Shown here: in pieces, positions 1 to 8,240 of the stretch
How positions within the stretch are numbered: the first letter of the stretch is position 1
Layout of the letters: the number at the start of each line of letters is the position of its first letter
From: Sinomonas terrae
GTDB taxonomy: Bacteria; Actinomycetota; Actinomycetes; Actinomycetales; Micrococcaceae
Length of the DNA: 64,000 nt
Reading direction: 5' to 3'
NCBI RefSeq assembly: GCF_022539255.1
Contig: NZ_JAKZBV010000001.1
Location: 3,782,001 to 3,846,000, forward strand
Translations under genes and position numbers: made by a program
The notes under the pieces: model-generated
Told to the model about the DNA's origin: nothing
The model's input: only the letters and a program-made list of their open reading frames with translations
Database searches by the model: none

Positions 1-2
1 GC

Positions 3-1160
3 CTGCCCGAGGACATCATCCAGCAGGAGATCGACGCCACGATCCACCCGAAGATCCCTGTCGCCCACGGCGGCATGACCGTGACGGACTGGAAGGCGCT
101 CAAGAGCGCGCTGCTCGCCGCGGAGAAGCCGCTGTTCGTCGTCGGCGGCAACGACTGGACCCAGGAAGGCGCCAGCGCGCTGACCAACTGGCTCGAGGAG
201 CACCACATCCCGGCCGCCGCCGAATGGCGCTGCGAGGGCACGATCCCGTTCGACTCGCCGTCCTACGTCGGCCCGATCGGCTACGGCCGCCCCAAGCCGA
301 CCTACAACCTCCTCGAGGAGACGGACCTCCTGGTCTTCGTCGGCACAGTCCCCGGCGACGTCATCACCGACGGGTTCCTCGTGCGGCAGGACTGGGCGAA
401 GAAGAACTTCCTCGTCACGATCGACCCGTCCCTGCGCGGGCGCTCCGGCCCGGTCTCGTACCAGATCGTGGCCAAGCCGGACGTGTTCGTCCGGGATCTG
501 GTCATGATCAACCTGCCCGTCCGCGAGGAATGGACTGCGTGGACCGAGCGGATGCGAGAGCAGCAGGAGAAGTTCGCCGAGCTCCCGCCCGCGGCCCCCA
601 CCGACGGCCCCGCCCGCATGGACACCCTCATGGCCAATCTCGTTCCGACCCTGCCCGAGGACGCGATGATCACCCTCGGCGCCGGCGAGCACACGAACTG
701 GGCCCACCGTTACTTCCCCACCCAGCGCTACGCGTCGATGATCAGCGCGCGCAACGGCTCCATGGGGTACTCGGTGCCTTCGGCGATCGCGGCCTCGCTC
801 GCAAACCCGGGCCGGCGCATCGTCACCATCGCCGGCGACGGCGAGTTCCTCATGAACGGCCAGGAGCTGGCGACCGCGGCCCAGTACGGCGCGACCCCGC
901 TCGTGATCGTCATGGACAACCAGGAGTACGGCACCATCCGCTCCCACCAGGAGCGCCAGTACCCCCACCGGATCTCCGGCACCCAGCTGAAGAACCCGGA
1001 CTTCGCGCTCATGGCTCAGGCGTTCGGCGGCTACGGGGTCCGCGTCGAGCGCGACGCCGACGTCCCCGCAGCGATCGACGGCGCCCTCCGCGCGATCGAC
1101 GAGGACGGCACCTTCGCCCTCATCCACCTCATCGTCGAGCAGCGCGTCAAGGCGTACTGA
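3..1160 (+). CDS. Thiamine diphosphate-dependent enzyme, acetolactate synthase/benzoylformate decarboxylase superfamily (5' end outside window)
   Basis: The reading frame is open from base 3, so the first ATG at 75 is internal and the N-terminal ThDP/pyrimidine-binding domain lies outside the window. The visible 385 residues hold the central Rossmann-like domain and the C-terminal diphosphate-binding domain. The ThDP/Mg motif is clear: IAGDGEFLMNG followed by MDNQEYGTI, the GDG-(about 25)-N signature of the family. Such enzymes decarboxylate a 2-keto acid and transfer or release the ThDP-bound intermediate. The substrate cannot be read from this part; no small regulatory subunit follows, which argues against the biosynthetic acetolactate synthase. 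A strong hairpin at 1184-1225 closes the transcript. Family is secure, substrate unknown. Confidence 0.85.
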   Translation: MPEDIIQQEIDATIHPKIPVAHGGMTVTDWKALKSALLAAEKPLFVVGGNDWTQEGASALTNWLEEHHIPAAAEWRCEGTIPFDSPSYVGPIGYGRPKPTYNLLEETDLLVFVGTVPGDVITDGFLVRQDWAKKNFLVTIDPSLRGRSGPVSYQIVAKPDVFVRDLVMINLPVREEWTAWTERMREQQEKFAELPPAAPTDGPARMDTLMANLVPTLPEDAMITLGAGEHTNWAHRYFPTQRYASMISARNGSMGYSVPSAIAASLANPGRRIVTIAGDGEFLMNGQELATAAQYGATPLVIVMDNQEYGTIRSHQERQYPHRISGTQLKNPDFALMAQAFGGYGVRVERDADVPAAIDGALRAIDEDGTFALIHLIVEQRVKAY

Positions 1161-1183
1161 CCATCCGGCCTGAGCGGCCAACG

Positions 1184-1225
1184 GACGACGGCGGGCTCCC
1201 CCGGAGCGGGGATCCCGCCGTCGTC
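1184..1225 (+). terminator. Hairpin terminator after the ThDP enzyme
   Basis: Twelve perfectly complementary bases, GACGACGGCGGG at 1184-1195 and CCCGCCGTCGTC at 1214-1225, flank an 18-base loop. It lies 24 bases after the stop codon. There is no U-run, as is common in high-GC actinobacteria. The GACGACGGCG stem recurs in the terminators near 21.3 and 30.2 kb. Confidence 0.7.
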
Positions 1226-1317
1226 GTGTGTTGCCTGATGTACGGCGCCGGAGGGGTCAGCGCGTCAAACCGCCGGAGTTCGGCAGAGCATTTGGCAATC
1301 TGCCGCGCGCCGTTTGG

Positions 1318-1323
1318 CATAAT
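1318..1323 (+). promoter_or_regulatory. -10 box of a leaderless promoter for phosphomannomutase
   Basis: CATAAT ends seven bases before the GTG at 1331, placing the predicted transcription start on or next to the start codon. A TTGGCA at 1292-1297 is spaced 20 bases, wider than usual. No Shine-Dalgarno is seen, which agrees with a leaderless mRNA. Confidence 0.5.
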
Positions 1324-1330
1324 CAGGCGC

Positions 1331-2764
1331 GTGAGCAACGTAAGCACCTCCGCAGGCCAGGCGCCCCAGATCGACCTTTCGGCATCCTTCAAGGCGTACG
1401 ACGTGCGCGGGATTGTGGGCGAGACGATCGACGCGCGCATCGTCGAGGCGGTGGGGGCTGCATTCGTCGACGTCCTCGGCCTCACCGGGAAGACCGTGCT
1501 CGTGGGCGGTGACATGCGCCCTTCGTCGCCCGAGTTCATTGAGGCGTTTGCGCGCGGAGCGGCTGCGCGCGGCGGGAACGTCGAGAAGATCGGGCTCATC
1601 TCGACCGACGAGCTGTACTACGCCTGTGGCGCCCTCAAAGCAGCGGGCGCAACGTTCACGGCGAGCCACAACCCTGCCCAGTACAACGGGATCAAGCTCG
1701 CCAAGCCGGGCGCGCAGCCTGTCTCCTCCGAGACGGGCCTCAAGGAGATCCAGAAGGCAGCGGAGGCCTATCTCGCCGCGGGTTCTGTCGCCCAGAGCGA
1801 GGACCCCGGCACCGTGGCCGAGCGCGACGTCCTCGCGGACTACGCGGCCCACCTCCGCAGCCTCGTCGACCTCTCGGGCATTCGGCCCCTCAAGGTCGTC
1901 GTGGACGCGGGCAACGGCATGGCGGGCATGACGACGCCCGCCGTCCTGGGCGACTCGCTCCTGCCGGCACTCCCCCTCGAGATCGTGCCCCTCTACTTCG
2001 AACTCGACGGCACGTTCCCGAACCACCCCGCCAACCCCCTCGAGCCGGAGAACCTCCGCGACCTCCAGCGGGCGGTCGTCGAGCACGGCGCGGACATCGG
2101 CCTGGCGTTCGACGGCGACGCCGACCGCTGCTTTGTGATCGACGAGAACGGGAACCCGGTCTCGCCCTCAGCGATCACCGGCCTCGTGGCGCGCCGGGAG
2201 ATCGCCCGCGCAAGGGCAGGCGGCGAGAACGAGCCGATCATCATCCACAACCTCATCACCTCGCGCGCCGTGCCCGAGCTCGTCGAGCACGACGGCGGCC
2301 GGCCGGTCCGCACACGCGTCGGCCACTCGTTCATCAAGGCGGTCATGGCCGAGGAAGGCGCGGTGTTCGGCGGCGAGCACTCGGCGCACTACTACTTCCG
2401 CGACTTCTGGAACGCTGACACCGGAATGCTCGCGGCGATGCACGTCCTCGCCGCGCTCGGTGGCCAGGACCAGCCGCTGTCCGAGCTCGGCGCCGAATAC
2501 GAACCGTATGTCTCGTCCGGGGAGATCAACTCGGAGATCGAGGACAAGGCCGCGGCTGTTGCCCGTGTCCGGGAGGCGTACGAGGGCCCGGACGTCGCGA
2601 TCGACGAGCTCGATGGCACCACCTTCTCGGCCGCCGACGGGTCGTGGTGGTTCAACCTCCGTCCGTCCAACACGGAGCCGTACCTCCGGTTCAATGGTGA
2701 GGCCAAGGACCGCGAGACCCTCGCCTCGGTGCGCGACAGCGTGCTTGCGATCGTGCGCGCATGA
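1331..2764 (+). CDS. manB: Phosphomannomutase/phosphoglucomutase (alpha-D-phosphohexomutase)
   Basis: This 477-residue cytosolic enzyme interconverts hexose 6- and 1-phosphates, feeding GDP-mannose and cell-envelope sugar synthesis. All four active-site motifs are present: TASHNP with the phosphoserine at about residue 112, the Mg-binding DGDADR at 261-266, the sugar-specificity loop GEHSAHYYF near 349, and the phosphate-binding RPSNTEPYLR near 446. The frame extends far upstream, but homology begins at SFKAYDVRG, so the GTG at 1331 with its adjacent -10 box is chosen. The stop overlaps the next ATG by four bases (ATGA), so the downstream small gene is coupled. Mannose versus glucose preference cannot be settled from sequence. 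Confidence 0.92.
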   Translation: MSNVSTSAGQAPQIDLSASFKAYDVRGIVGETIDARIVEAVGAAFVDVLGLTGKTVLVGGDMRPSSPEFIEAFARGAAARGGNVEKIGLISTDELYYACGALKAAGATFTASHNPAQYNGIKLAKPGAQPVSSETGLKEIQKAAEAYLAAGSVAQSEDPGTVAERDVLADYAAHLRSLVDLSGIRPLKVVVDAGNGMAGMTTPAVLGDSLLPALPLEIVPLYFELDGTFPNHPANPLEPENLRDLQRAVVEHGADIGLAFDGDADRCFVIDENGNPVSPSAITGLVARREIARARAGGENEPIIIHNLITSRAVPELVEHDGGRPVRTRVGHSFIKAVMAEEGAVFGGEHSAHYYFRDFWNADTGMLAAMHVLAALGGQDQPLSELGAEYEPYVSSGEINSEIEDKAAAVARVREAYEGPDVAIDELDGTTFSAADGSWWFNLRPSNTEPYLRFNGEAKDRETLASVRDSVLAIVRA

Positions 2765-3216
2765 GCGCTGGCACCGGTTCGGACGGCGAGACGGTTCTCC
2801 GCGAGCTTCACGACGTGCTCGGGACCGCGCTGGGCATGGCCCAGGAGCATCTCGAGCAGAACGGTGGTTTCCTCCCCTTCGCGGTGACGATGGACGACGA
2901 CGGCGAGTTGCGGCTCGTCCTCGTCACCCCGCCGTCGCCGGAGACTGAGGGCGACCTCGAGGGAGACTATGACGCGGAGGCCATGCTGGATGACCTCGTG
3001 GAGCTCCTCAAGCAGGGCCGCGAGAACATCCGCGCCTTGGCGATCGCAAGCGATGTGACCCTCCCCGAGAACGGCACGGACGGCATTCACGCCGCCGCCG
3101 AGCATCGGGACGGGGGCCTCCTCGCCGCGGTCCTCCCGTACGAGATGACCGCGACCGGTTACGTCTACGGAGACGTCGAGCCGGACGGGCACGAGGCTCT
3201 CGTCTTCACCGACTAG
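2761..3216 (+). CDS. Acidic hypothetical protein coupled to phosphomannomutase
   Basis: A 151-residue soluble protein without signal peptide or membrane segment. It is acidic, with runs such as MDDDGE, and contains a predicted helical stretch (EAMLDDLVELLKQ). Its ATG overlaps the mutase stop as ATGA, so translation is coupled. I recall uncharacterised proteins of this kind next to phosphomannomutase in Arthrobacter relatives, but I know no function for them. The conserved pairing suggests a role linked to the mutase or to hexose-phosphate supply; that is inference only. Confidence 0.75.
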   Translation: MSAGTGSDGETVLRELHDVLGTALGMAQEHLEQNGGFLPFAVTMDDDGELRLVLVTPPSPETEGDLEGDYDAEAMLDDLVELLKQGRENIRALAIASDVTLPENGTDGIHAAAEHRDGGLLAAVLPYEMTATGYVYGDVEPDGHEALVFTD

Positions 3217-3264
3217 CCTCCGGGCACCTTCGGAGACGCCGATTCGGCGAACGGATGTTTGGGT

Positions 3265-3287
3265 ATTTCGGCGTACACTGGCGAAAT
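3265..3287 (+). promoter_or_regulatory. -10 box and dyad over the start of the nsrR-like gene
   Basis: TACACT at 3274-3279 is followed by six bases and the ATG at 3286, the leaderless spacing seen repeatedly in this window. The box sits inside a dyad with arms ATTTCG (3265-3270) and CGAAAT (3282-3287). A repressor bound there would block its own promoter, so autoregulation is plausible but unproven. Confidence 0.45.
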
Positions 3288-3843
3288 GCGCATGACTGCT
3301 TTCGAGGACGTCAGCCTTCGAGCCCTCATGCTCCTGAGTACCGTCGACGGCTCAGAGCCCCTCGCAACGCGTGCCATCGCCGAGGGTGTTGGCACGCCGT
3401 ACAACCACGTGAGCAAGGCAGTCCTCAAGCTCCGTGAGCTCGGGCTGATCGAATCCACTCGTGGCCGTTCCGGGGGCGTCCAGCTCAGCGACGCGGGCCG
3501 TAAGGCGACCGTCGGTTCGGTTCTGCGGGCCCTCGACAAGCGCAAGGACCTCCCCGATTGCGAGGGCGGAGCGGCCGGGGACTGCCCGCTTCTGGCCCAG
3601 TGCGGCCTGCGTTCTGCCCTGCGGCGCGCCCGCGAGGCGTTCTACCGGGAACTCGATGCGGTGAAGATCACCTCGCTCCCGAACCCCCGGCAGATGGGGC
3701 CCGTCTTGGTGCAGCTCGGCCTCGCGCCTTCCTCGGGCTCGTACGAGCTTGCCGACGAGAACCCCGCGGACGCCCTCTCTGCCCCCTCGCCCCTAGCCGC
3801 CTCGTCACCCCGCGCCGTCGACCCGCAGCCGGATCCCGTCTAG
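3286..3843 (+). CDS. nsrR: Rrf2-family iron-sulfur regulator, NsrR-like nitric oxide sensor
   Basis: A 185-residue Rrf2 protein: an N-terminal winged helix (about residues 5-65, with AEGVGTPYNHVSKAVLKL as the recognition region), a dimerisation helix, and three cysteines at 92, 100 and 106 (C-x7-C-x5-C) suited to hold an Fe-S cluster. NsrR proteins use such a cluster to sense NO and derepress NO-detoxifying genes. The next gene is flavohaemoprotein Hmp, the classic NsrR target, which makes this identity likely over IscR or RsrR. The ATG at 3286 is preferred over an in-frame TTG at 3259 because a -10 box precedes it by six bases. The C-terminal 30 residues are Pro/Ala/Ser-rich and probably disordered. 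Confidence 0.82.
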   Translation: MRMTAFEDVSLRALMLLSTVDGSEPLATRAIAEGVGTPYNHVSKAVLKLRELGLIESTRGRSGGVQLSDAGRKATVGSVLRALDKRKDLPDCEGGAAGDCPLLAQCGLRSALRRAREAFYRELDAVKITSLPNPRQMGPVLVQLGLAPSSGSYELADENPADALSAPSPLAASSPRAVDPQPDPV

Positions 3844-3910
3844 CAAATTCGGCCAGCAATCGCGGACCGATCCATCTGTGTCCAAGGCCACGCGTCATCG
3901 TTTTGCTGTT

Positions 3911-3964
3911 TTCTACGAAGCGTAGAAGACTTGGAGCTAATCAAGTACGGAACATGCTTGATTA
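3911..3964 (+). promoter_or_regulatory. Two inverted repeats before hmp, candidate NsrR operators
   Basis: Two perfect dyads lie side by side: TTCTACG-AAG-CGTAGAA at 3911-3927 and TAATCAAG-(11)-CTTGATTA at 3938-3964. They are the only AT-rich bases in the nsrR-hmp gap. Position suggests repressor sites or overlapping promoter elements. They do not share a sequence, so at most one is likely to be the NsrR site. Confidence 0.5.
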
Positions 3965-3987
3965 ACCTCCAACCCTGAGGAGTCCTC

Positions 3988-5181
3988 ATGCTCTCGGACA
4001 CCGCCCGCCCCATCATCGAAGCGACCCTCCCGCTCGTCGGAAGCCGTATCGGGGAGATCACCCCGCTCTTCTACCAGAAGATGTTCGCGGCCCACCCCGA
4101 GCTCCTGGACGGAATGTTCAGCCGCGCGAACCAGGCCAACGGCGAACAGCGGAAGGCGCTCGCAGGGGCGATCGCAGCGTTCGCAACGCACCTGGTCCAG
4201 AACCCCGGGACGCTTCCCGAGGCCGTGCTGGCCCGCATCGCGCACAAGCACGCATCCCTCGGCATCACTCCGGACATGTACGAGATCGTCTACAAGTACC
4301 TGTTCGAGGCCATCGCCGAGGATCTGGGCGAGGCAGTCACCCCCGAGGTCGCCGCGGCCTGGTCCGAGGTCTACTGGCTCATGGCAGAGGCCCTCATGAA
4401 GATCGAGTCCGGCCTCTACGCACGGCAGGCGAACAACGTCATGTGGGCGCCGTGGAAGGTCGTCGAGAAGAAGGCCTCGAGCGCCACCACCGTGACCTTC
4501 GTCCTCGAGCCCGCAGACGATACGCCGGTCACGCCCGGCCAGCCCGGCCAGTTCATGAGTGTGCGCGTGCCCGTCGAGGACGGACTCCTCCAGGTCCGCC
4601 AGTACTCGCTCTCCGCAGACGCAGAGTCCACCGAGCGCCGAGTGTTCACCACGAAGTACAACGACGGCGGCGAGGTCTCCCCGATCCTGCATGAGAGGGT
4701 CAAGGTCGGCGACATCATCGAGCTCTCGAACCCGTACGGCGACGTGACGCTCGACGACAGCGACGGCCCCCTCGTGCTGGCCTCGGCCGGCATCGGCTGC
4801 ACCCCGAGCGCGTCCATCCTCCGCTCCCTCGCGAATGCGGGATCCGACCGGGAGGTCCTCGTCCTCCACGCGGAGCGCAGCCTGGAAGCGTGGGCCCTGA
4901 GCGACCAGATGCTCGGTGACATCGAGAAGATCGACGACGCCGAACTCCACCTCTGGCTCCAGCAGCCGGCGAGCGGCCCGATCGAGGGCGCGACGGAGGC
5001 GCGCGAGGGCTACATGAGCCTGTCCGACGTGGACGTGCCCGCCGACGCGAACCTGTACCTGTGCGGCCCCCTCGGATTCATGCAGAAGATCCGGTCCGAG
5101 GCCATCGCGCTCGGCATCCCCGCCCAGCGCATCCACTACGAGGTCTTCGGCCCCGACCTCTGGCTCGCCTCGGCCAACTGA
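3988..5181 (+). CDS. hmp: Flavohaemoprotein, nitric oxide dioxygenase
   Basis: A 397-residue cytosolic enzyme that oxidises NO to nitrate with O2 and NAD(P)H. Domain order is globin (about 1-140), FAD-binding (about 150-260) and NAD-binding (about 265-397). Tyr29 (B10), Gln54 (E7) and the proximal His88 in AHKHASLGI match the catalytic haem pocket. RQYSLSAD binds FAD, GIGCTPS binds the nicotinamide nucleotide, and the C-terminus carries the usual HYEVFGP. Length matches the family (about 396). The Shine-Dalgarno GGAG lies inside a short dyad, TGAGGA-G-TCCTCA (3976-3988), that overlaps the A of the start codon and could modulate initiation. It sits directly after the NsrR-like gene, consistent with NO-induced expression. 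Confidence 0.95.
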   Translation: MLSDTARPIIEATLPLVGSRIGEITPLFYQKMFAAHPELLDGMFSRANQANGEQRKALAGAIAAFATHLVQNPGTLPEAVLARIAHKHASLGITPDMYEIVYKYLFEAIAEDLGEAVTPEVAAAWSEVYWLMAEALMKIESGLYARQANNVMWAPWKVVEKKASSATTVTFVLEPADDTPVTPGQPGQFMSVRVPVEDGLLQVRQYSLSADAESTERRVFTTKYNDGGEVSPILHERVKVGDIIELSNPYGDVTLDDSDGPLVLASAGIGCTPSASILRSLANAGSDREVLVLHAERSLEAWALSDQMLGDIEKIDDAELHLWLQQPASGPIEGATEAREGYMSLSDVDVPADANLYLCGPLGFMQKIRSEAIALGIPAQRIHYEVFGPDLWLASAN

Positions 5182-5293
5182 CCCGGCCAACTGACTCGAA
5201 CCAAAAAGTCACAGCTTGTCCCCATCCCGAGGGGGTATCTTGCCCTCATCGGCAGGTGCCCCCTCGGATTACAGATGATGGGAGGAGCAGGCT

Positions 5294-6700
5294 GTGGCAA
5301 TGCGCCGCTGGTTCGCCATCAGTGCCGCTCTCGCCGTCGTCGTCCTTCTCATCGCCGCCGCCTGCAGCGCCGTCGGACGCCCTCCCGAAAGTGCTACGCC
5401 CGCGGGCATCTCCAAGATCAAGCACGTGGTGATCATCATGCAGGAGAACCGCTCGTTCGACAGCTACTTCGGCACGTTTCCTGGCGCCGACGGCATCCCG
5501 ATGCAGGATGGGGTTCCCACGGTGTGTGTCCCCGACCCGGCCAAGAAGACCTGCGTGCGGCCCTACTATGACCCCTCGGACCGCAACGCCGGCGGCCCGC
5601 ATAGCGTTGCGAATGCGAAGGCCGATATCAACGGCGGCAAGATGGACGGGTTCATCGCCCAGGCCGAGCACGCGTCGTCGAACTGCGCGGCCAACGATCC
5701 CAACTGCGCCGGGACGAAGGGCACAGACGTCATGGGGTACCACGACGCGCGCGACATCCCGAACTACTGGGCGTACGCCAAGGACTTCACGCTCCAGGAC
5801 CACCTGTTCGAATCGGACGCCTCGTGGAGCCTGCCCTCGCACCTGTACATGGTGTCGGAGTGGTCGGCGAAGTGCAGCATCCCGGGCCACGCCGAGTCCT
5901 GCACGAACGCGCCGCAGGGCCCGCAGCTCCCGCCTGATTTCGGCAAGAAGGCCTCCACGCCGCGGCCCGCACCCGACTACGCGTGGACGGATCTCACCTA
6001 TCTCCTGTACCGGCAGAAGGTTTCGTGGGGCTACTACGTGTTCAACGGGACCGAGCCGGACTGTGAAAACGACTCGGCCGTGACCTGCGCACCGGTCAAG
6101 CAGAACGCCAAGACGCCCGGCATCTGGAACCCGCTGCCGTACTTCGACACGGTGAAGCAGGACGGCCAGCTCGGCAACATCCAGTCGCTCACGAACTTCT
6201 ATTCTGCCGCGAAGAACGGCACGCTCCCGGCCGTGAGCTGGATCGATCCGACGAGTGCCGTGAGCGAGCATCCGCCGGCGCTCGTGAGCTCAGGGCAGGC
6301 TTACGTGACGGGCCTCATCAATACGATCATGTCGGGCCCGGACTGGAACAGCACCGCGATCTTCCTCTCGTGGGACGACTGGGGCGGGTTCTACGACCAC
6401 GTGGCGCCTCCCGTCGTCGACCAGAACGGCTACGGGCTCCGGGTCCCGGGCATCGTGATCAGCCCGTATGCCAAGAAGGGGTACATCGATCATCAGACGC
6501 TGAGCCAAGACGCATACGTGAAGTTCATCGAAGACGACTTCCTCCACGGTCAGCGCCTCGACCCAGCGACCGACGGCCGCCCCGATCCCCGCCCGGACGT
6601 GCGCGAGGACAGTCCGCTCCTGGGGAGCCTCGTGAACGACTTCGACTTCAGCCAGAAGCCGTCGCCGCCCGTCATCCTGCCGAACGCGACGACGTACTAG
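5294..6700 (+). CDS. Secreted phosphoesterase, phospholipase C/acid phosphatase family (PF04185), probable lipoprotein
   Basis: A 468-residue exported hydrolase. The N-terminus has basic residues, a hydrophobic segment and a lipobox-like IAAAC, so the mature protein is probably lipid-anchored, although Ala at -3 is not ideal. Family signatures are HVVIIMQENRSFDSYFG near the start, WDDWGGFYDHV near residue 360, and ISPYAKKGYIDH then FIEDDFL towards the end. Members cleave phosphodiesters or phosphomonoesters, including phosphatidylcholine, and are often phosphate-starvation genes; I see no clear PHO box here. GTG at 5294 is chosen because GGAGGAGC at 5281-5288 precedes it; the ATG at 5300 is an alternative. 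It ends 23 bases from the convergent neighbour. Confidence 0.88.
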   Translation: MAMRRWFAISAALAVVVLLIAAACSAVGRPPESATPAGISKIKHVVIIMQENRSFDSYFGTFPGADGIPMQDGVPTVCVPDPAKKTCVRPYYDPSDRNAGGPHSVANAKADINGGKMDGFIAQAEHASSNCAANDPNCAGTKGTDVMGYHDARDIPNYWAYAKDFTLQDHLFESDASWSLPSHLYMVSEWSAKCSIPGHAESCTNAPQGPQLPPDFGKKASTPRPAPDYAWTDLTYLLYRQKVSWGYYVFNGTEPDCENDSAVTCAPVKQNAKTPGIWNPLPYFDTVKQDGQLGNIQSLTNFYSAAKNGTLPAVSWIDPTSAVSEHPPALVSSGQAYVTGLINTIMSGPDWNSTAIFLSWDDWGGFYDHVAPPVVDQNGYGLRVPGIVISPYAKKGYIDHQTLSQDAYVKFIEDDFLHGQRLDPATDGRPDPRPDVREDSPLLGSLVNDFDFSQKPSPPVILPNATTY

Positions 6701-6723
6701 CGCGGATGGGCTAGTTGACCGTG

Positions 6724-7335
6724 TTAATTCGCGGCCGTGAAGATCTTCCCCTGGAACTGCGGCTTCTCGAGCTCGTCGATCGCGGCGACGGCGTAGTCCT
6801 GGGCGGAGATGAAGTCGCCCGCGGGGACGCCGACCGCCGTCGTGTACTTGCCCGTCCGCTCGCCGGGCTGGATGAGGGCTGCTGGCGCGTGGACCGTCAC
6901 GTCGAGACCGGCGGACGAACCACGCAGCGCCTCGTACGCCCGGAACACCGTGTCTGATTCGGCCTTGTACTCCGCGGGAAAATCAGGAAGGTCCTTGATG
7001 CGCGTCCCATCCGGGCTCTGCAAACTGCCAAAGCCGCCCACAAGGTAGATGCGCGCCTCGGTCGGAATCTCGGCGATCGCGCGGTGCGCCTCGAGGTAAG
7101 GCTCCCGGGAGCCGCCGGTGCGGTCCGGCGACGTCGCGAGCACGACGGCGTCGTTCGCCTTCGCGACGGAACGGTACGTCTCGACGTCGGCCAGGTCAGC
7201 CGCGCGGACGACGGCGGCACCCTCCACAGCGGCGCCCTTCCGGCTGAGGGCGGTCACCTCGTGACCGCGGCGGGCGGCCTCGGCGACGATCTGGCTCCCC
7301 ACCATGCCGGTGGCTCCGTAGACGGCGATCTTCAT
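6724..7335 (-). CDS. NAD(P)-binding oxidoreductase, atypical SDR (NmrA/YwnB-like)
   Basis: A 203-residue Rossmann protein beginning KIAVYGATGMVGSQI, the GxxGxxG nucleotide-binding signature of atypical short-chain dehydrogenases. It lacks the classical YxxxK pair in an obvious place, as is usual for NmrA-like members. A good Shine-Dalgarno (AAGGAG) precedes the ATG. It is divergent from an HxlR regulator with an 84-base spacer full of dyads, the standard arrangement in which HxlR proteins control a redox gene. Probable role is an NAD(P)H-dependent or redox-sensing function under electrophile or quinone stress; the substrate is not recognisable. Confidence 0.85.
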   Translation of the reverse strand: MKIAVYGATGMVGSQIVAEAARRGHEVTALSRKGAAVEGAAVVRAADLADVETYRSVAKANDAVVLATSPDRTGGSREPYLEAHRAIAEIPTEARIYLVGGFGSLQSPDGTRIKDLPDFPAEYKAESDTVFRAYEALRGSSAGLDVTVHAPAALIQPGERTGKYTTAVGVPAGDFISAQDYAVAAIDELEKPQFQGKIFTAAN

Positions 7336-7374
7336 GAAAGCTCCTTGGTCGATGCTGTTGTCTGCGGGACCAAC

Positions 7375-7413
7375 AGTATCTAGAAGATACTAAGTACTTC
7401 AAAGTGCTATGGT
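7375..7413 (+). promoter_or_regulatory. HxlR operator region and leaderless -10 box
   Basis: The spacer holds AGTATCT-AGA-AGATACT (7375-7391, perfect), the palindrome AAGTACTT (7392-7399) and AGTACTT-CA-AAGTGCT (7393-7408, one mismatch). TATGGT at 7408-7413 ends six bases before the GTG at 7420. The dyads therefore abut the -10 of the regulator gene and can control both divergent promoters. Confidence 0.65.
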
Positions 7414-7419
7414 TACCTC

Positions 7420-7785
7420 GTGGAAAGCATCCCGTTCGATGTCATGGAGCCCGGTTGCCCGTCTCGCGTCGTGCTCCAGCGGATCGGCGACAAGTGGACC
7501 CCGCTCATCGTCCAGGCGCTCAAGAACGGGGCCCTTCGCTTCACAGAACTGCGGGTCGCCGTCGGCGGCATCACGCCGAAGGTGCTCACCCAAACGCTCC
7601 GAACCCTCGAGCGTGACGGGCTCGTGCTCCGCACCGTCTTCGCGGAAGTGCCCGTGCGCGTCGAGTACCGGCTCACCCCGCTCGGCGAAAGCCTCCTCGA
7701 CCCACTCGACGCGATCCGGGAGTGGGCCGAGAGCCATGCGGGCAAGATCCTCAAGGCGCGGGACGCGTTCGACGCCGCCGTCTAA
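7420..7785 (+). CDS. HxlR-family winged-helix transcriptional regulator
   Basis: A 121-residue MarR-like winged helix of the HxlR family. The N-terminus has the typical CPSRVVLQRIGDKWTPLIV with a cysteine at residue 12 that often acts as the redox or electrophile sensor. The recognition helix region is GGITPKVLTQTLRTLERDGLV, followed by the wing VPVRVEYRLTPLGESL. GTG at 7420 follows a -10 box by six bases, so the mRNA is probably leaderless. It most likely represses the divergent NAD(P)-binding gene and itself through the dyads between them. Confidence 0.9.
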   Translation: MESIPFDVMEPGCPSRVVLQRIGDKWTPLIVQALKNGALRFTELRVAVGGITPKVLTQTLRTLERDGLVLRTVFAEVPVRVEYRLTPLGESLLDPLDAIREWAESHAGKILKARDAFDAAV

Positions 7786-7788
7786 TCT

Positions 7789-7991
7789 CGCGCCGTCACC
7801 TCCGCAGGATCCCCCCGTCGCGCCGTCACCTCCGCAGGATCCCCCCGTCGCGCCGTCACCTCCGCAGGATCCCCCCCCGTCGCGCCGTCACCTCCGCAGG
7901 ATCCCCTCGTCGCGCCGTCACCTCCGCAGGGTCCCCCATCGCGCCGTCACCTCCGCAGGGTCCCCCCGTCGCGCCGTCACCTCCGCAGGGT
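7789..7991. repeat. Tandem array, seven copies of a 29-32 bp GC-rich unit
   Basis: The core CGCGCCGTCACCTCCGCAGG begins at 7789, 7819, 7849, 7881, 7911, 7940 and 7970. The units differ mainly in the C-run between cores. The array starts two bases after the hxlR stop, in the gap that faces the 3' end of poxB. Frames are not kept between copies, so it is not coding. The same core recurs near 12.9 and 23.4 kb. Confidence 0.95.
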
Positions 7992-8100
7992 GCACTTCAC
8001 AACCGTCCCTGTTGCCGCTCGAGTGCCATGCCCCATGCCCCAGCGACGGTCACGCGGGTAGGGGAAGCCGTGCGGCGCACGGAACAGCTAACCATGCGAC

Positions 8101-8228
8101 ACCCCGCAAACCTGACGGCGCAACCCCAGAACACCCCGCAAACCTGACGGCGCAGCCCCAGAACACCCCGCAAACGTGACGGCGCAAGGCGAGAACACCC
8201 CGCAAACGTGACGGCGCGAGGCGAGGGG
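8101..8228. repeat. Four 32-bp tandem repeats carrying the core in the opposite orientation
   Basis: Units ACCCCGCAAACSTGACGGCG begin at 8101, 8133, 8165 and 8197, an exact 32-base period. They contain TGACGGCGC, the complement of the core in the preceding array, so the two arrays face each other and could fold together. The stretch 7992-8100 between them shows nothing recognisable. Confidence 0.9.
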
Positions 8229-8240
8229 TGCGCGTCGAAC

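Noticed and set aside
224..1330. N-terminal extension of phosphomannomutase by about 370 residues
   Set aside because: It is a shifted frame through the ThDP enzyme and its terminator; the mutase fold begins at the GTG at 1331.
3261..3990. PHO box or iron box around nsrR-hmp
   Set aside because: No GTTCACC direct repeats or Fur-like 19-mer could be found; only the dyads reported.
3937..5190. 417-residue frame antisense to hmp
   Set aside because: Complete flavohaemoprotein motifs lie on the plus strand; the antisense frame has no domain and no ribosome site.
7789..8228. CRISPR-like array
   Set aside because: Repeat cores of about 22 bases are separated by only 8-10 low-complexity C-rich bases; there are no unique spacers of 30 bases or more and no cas genes.
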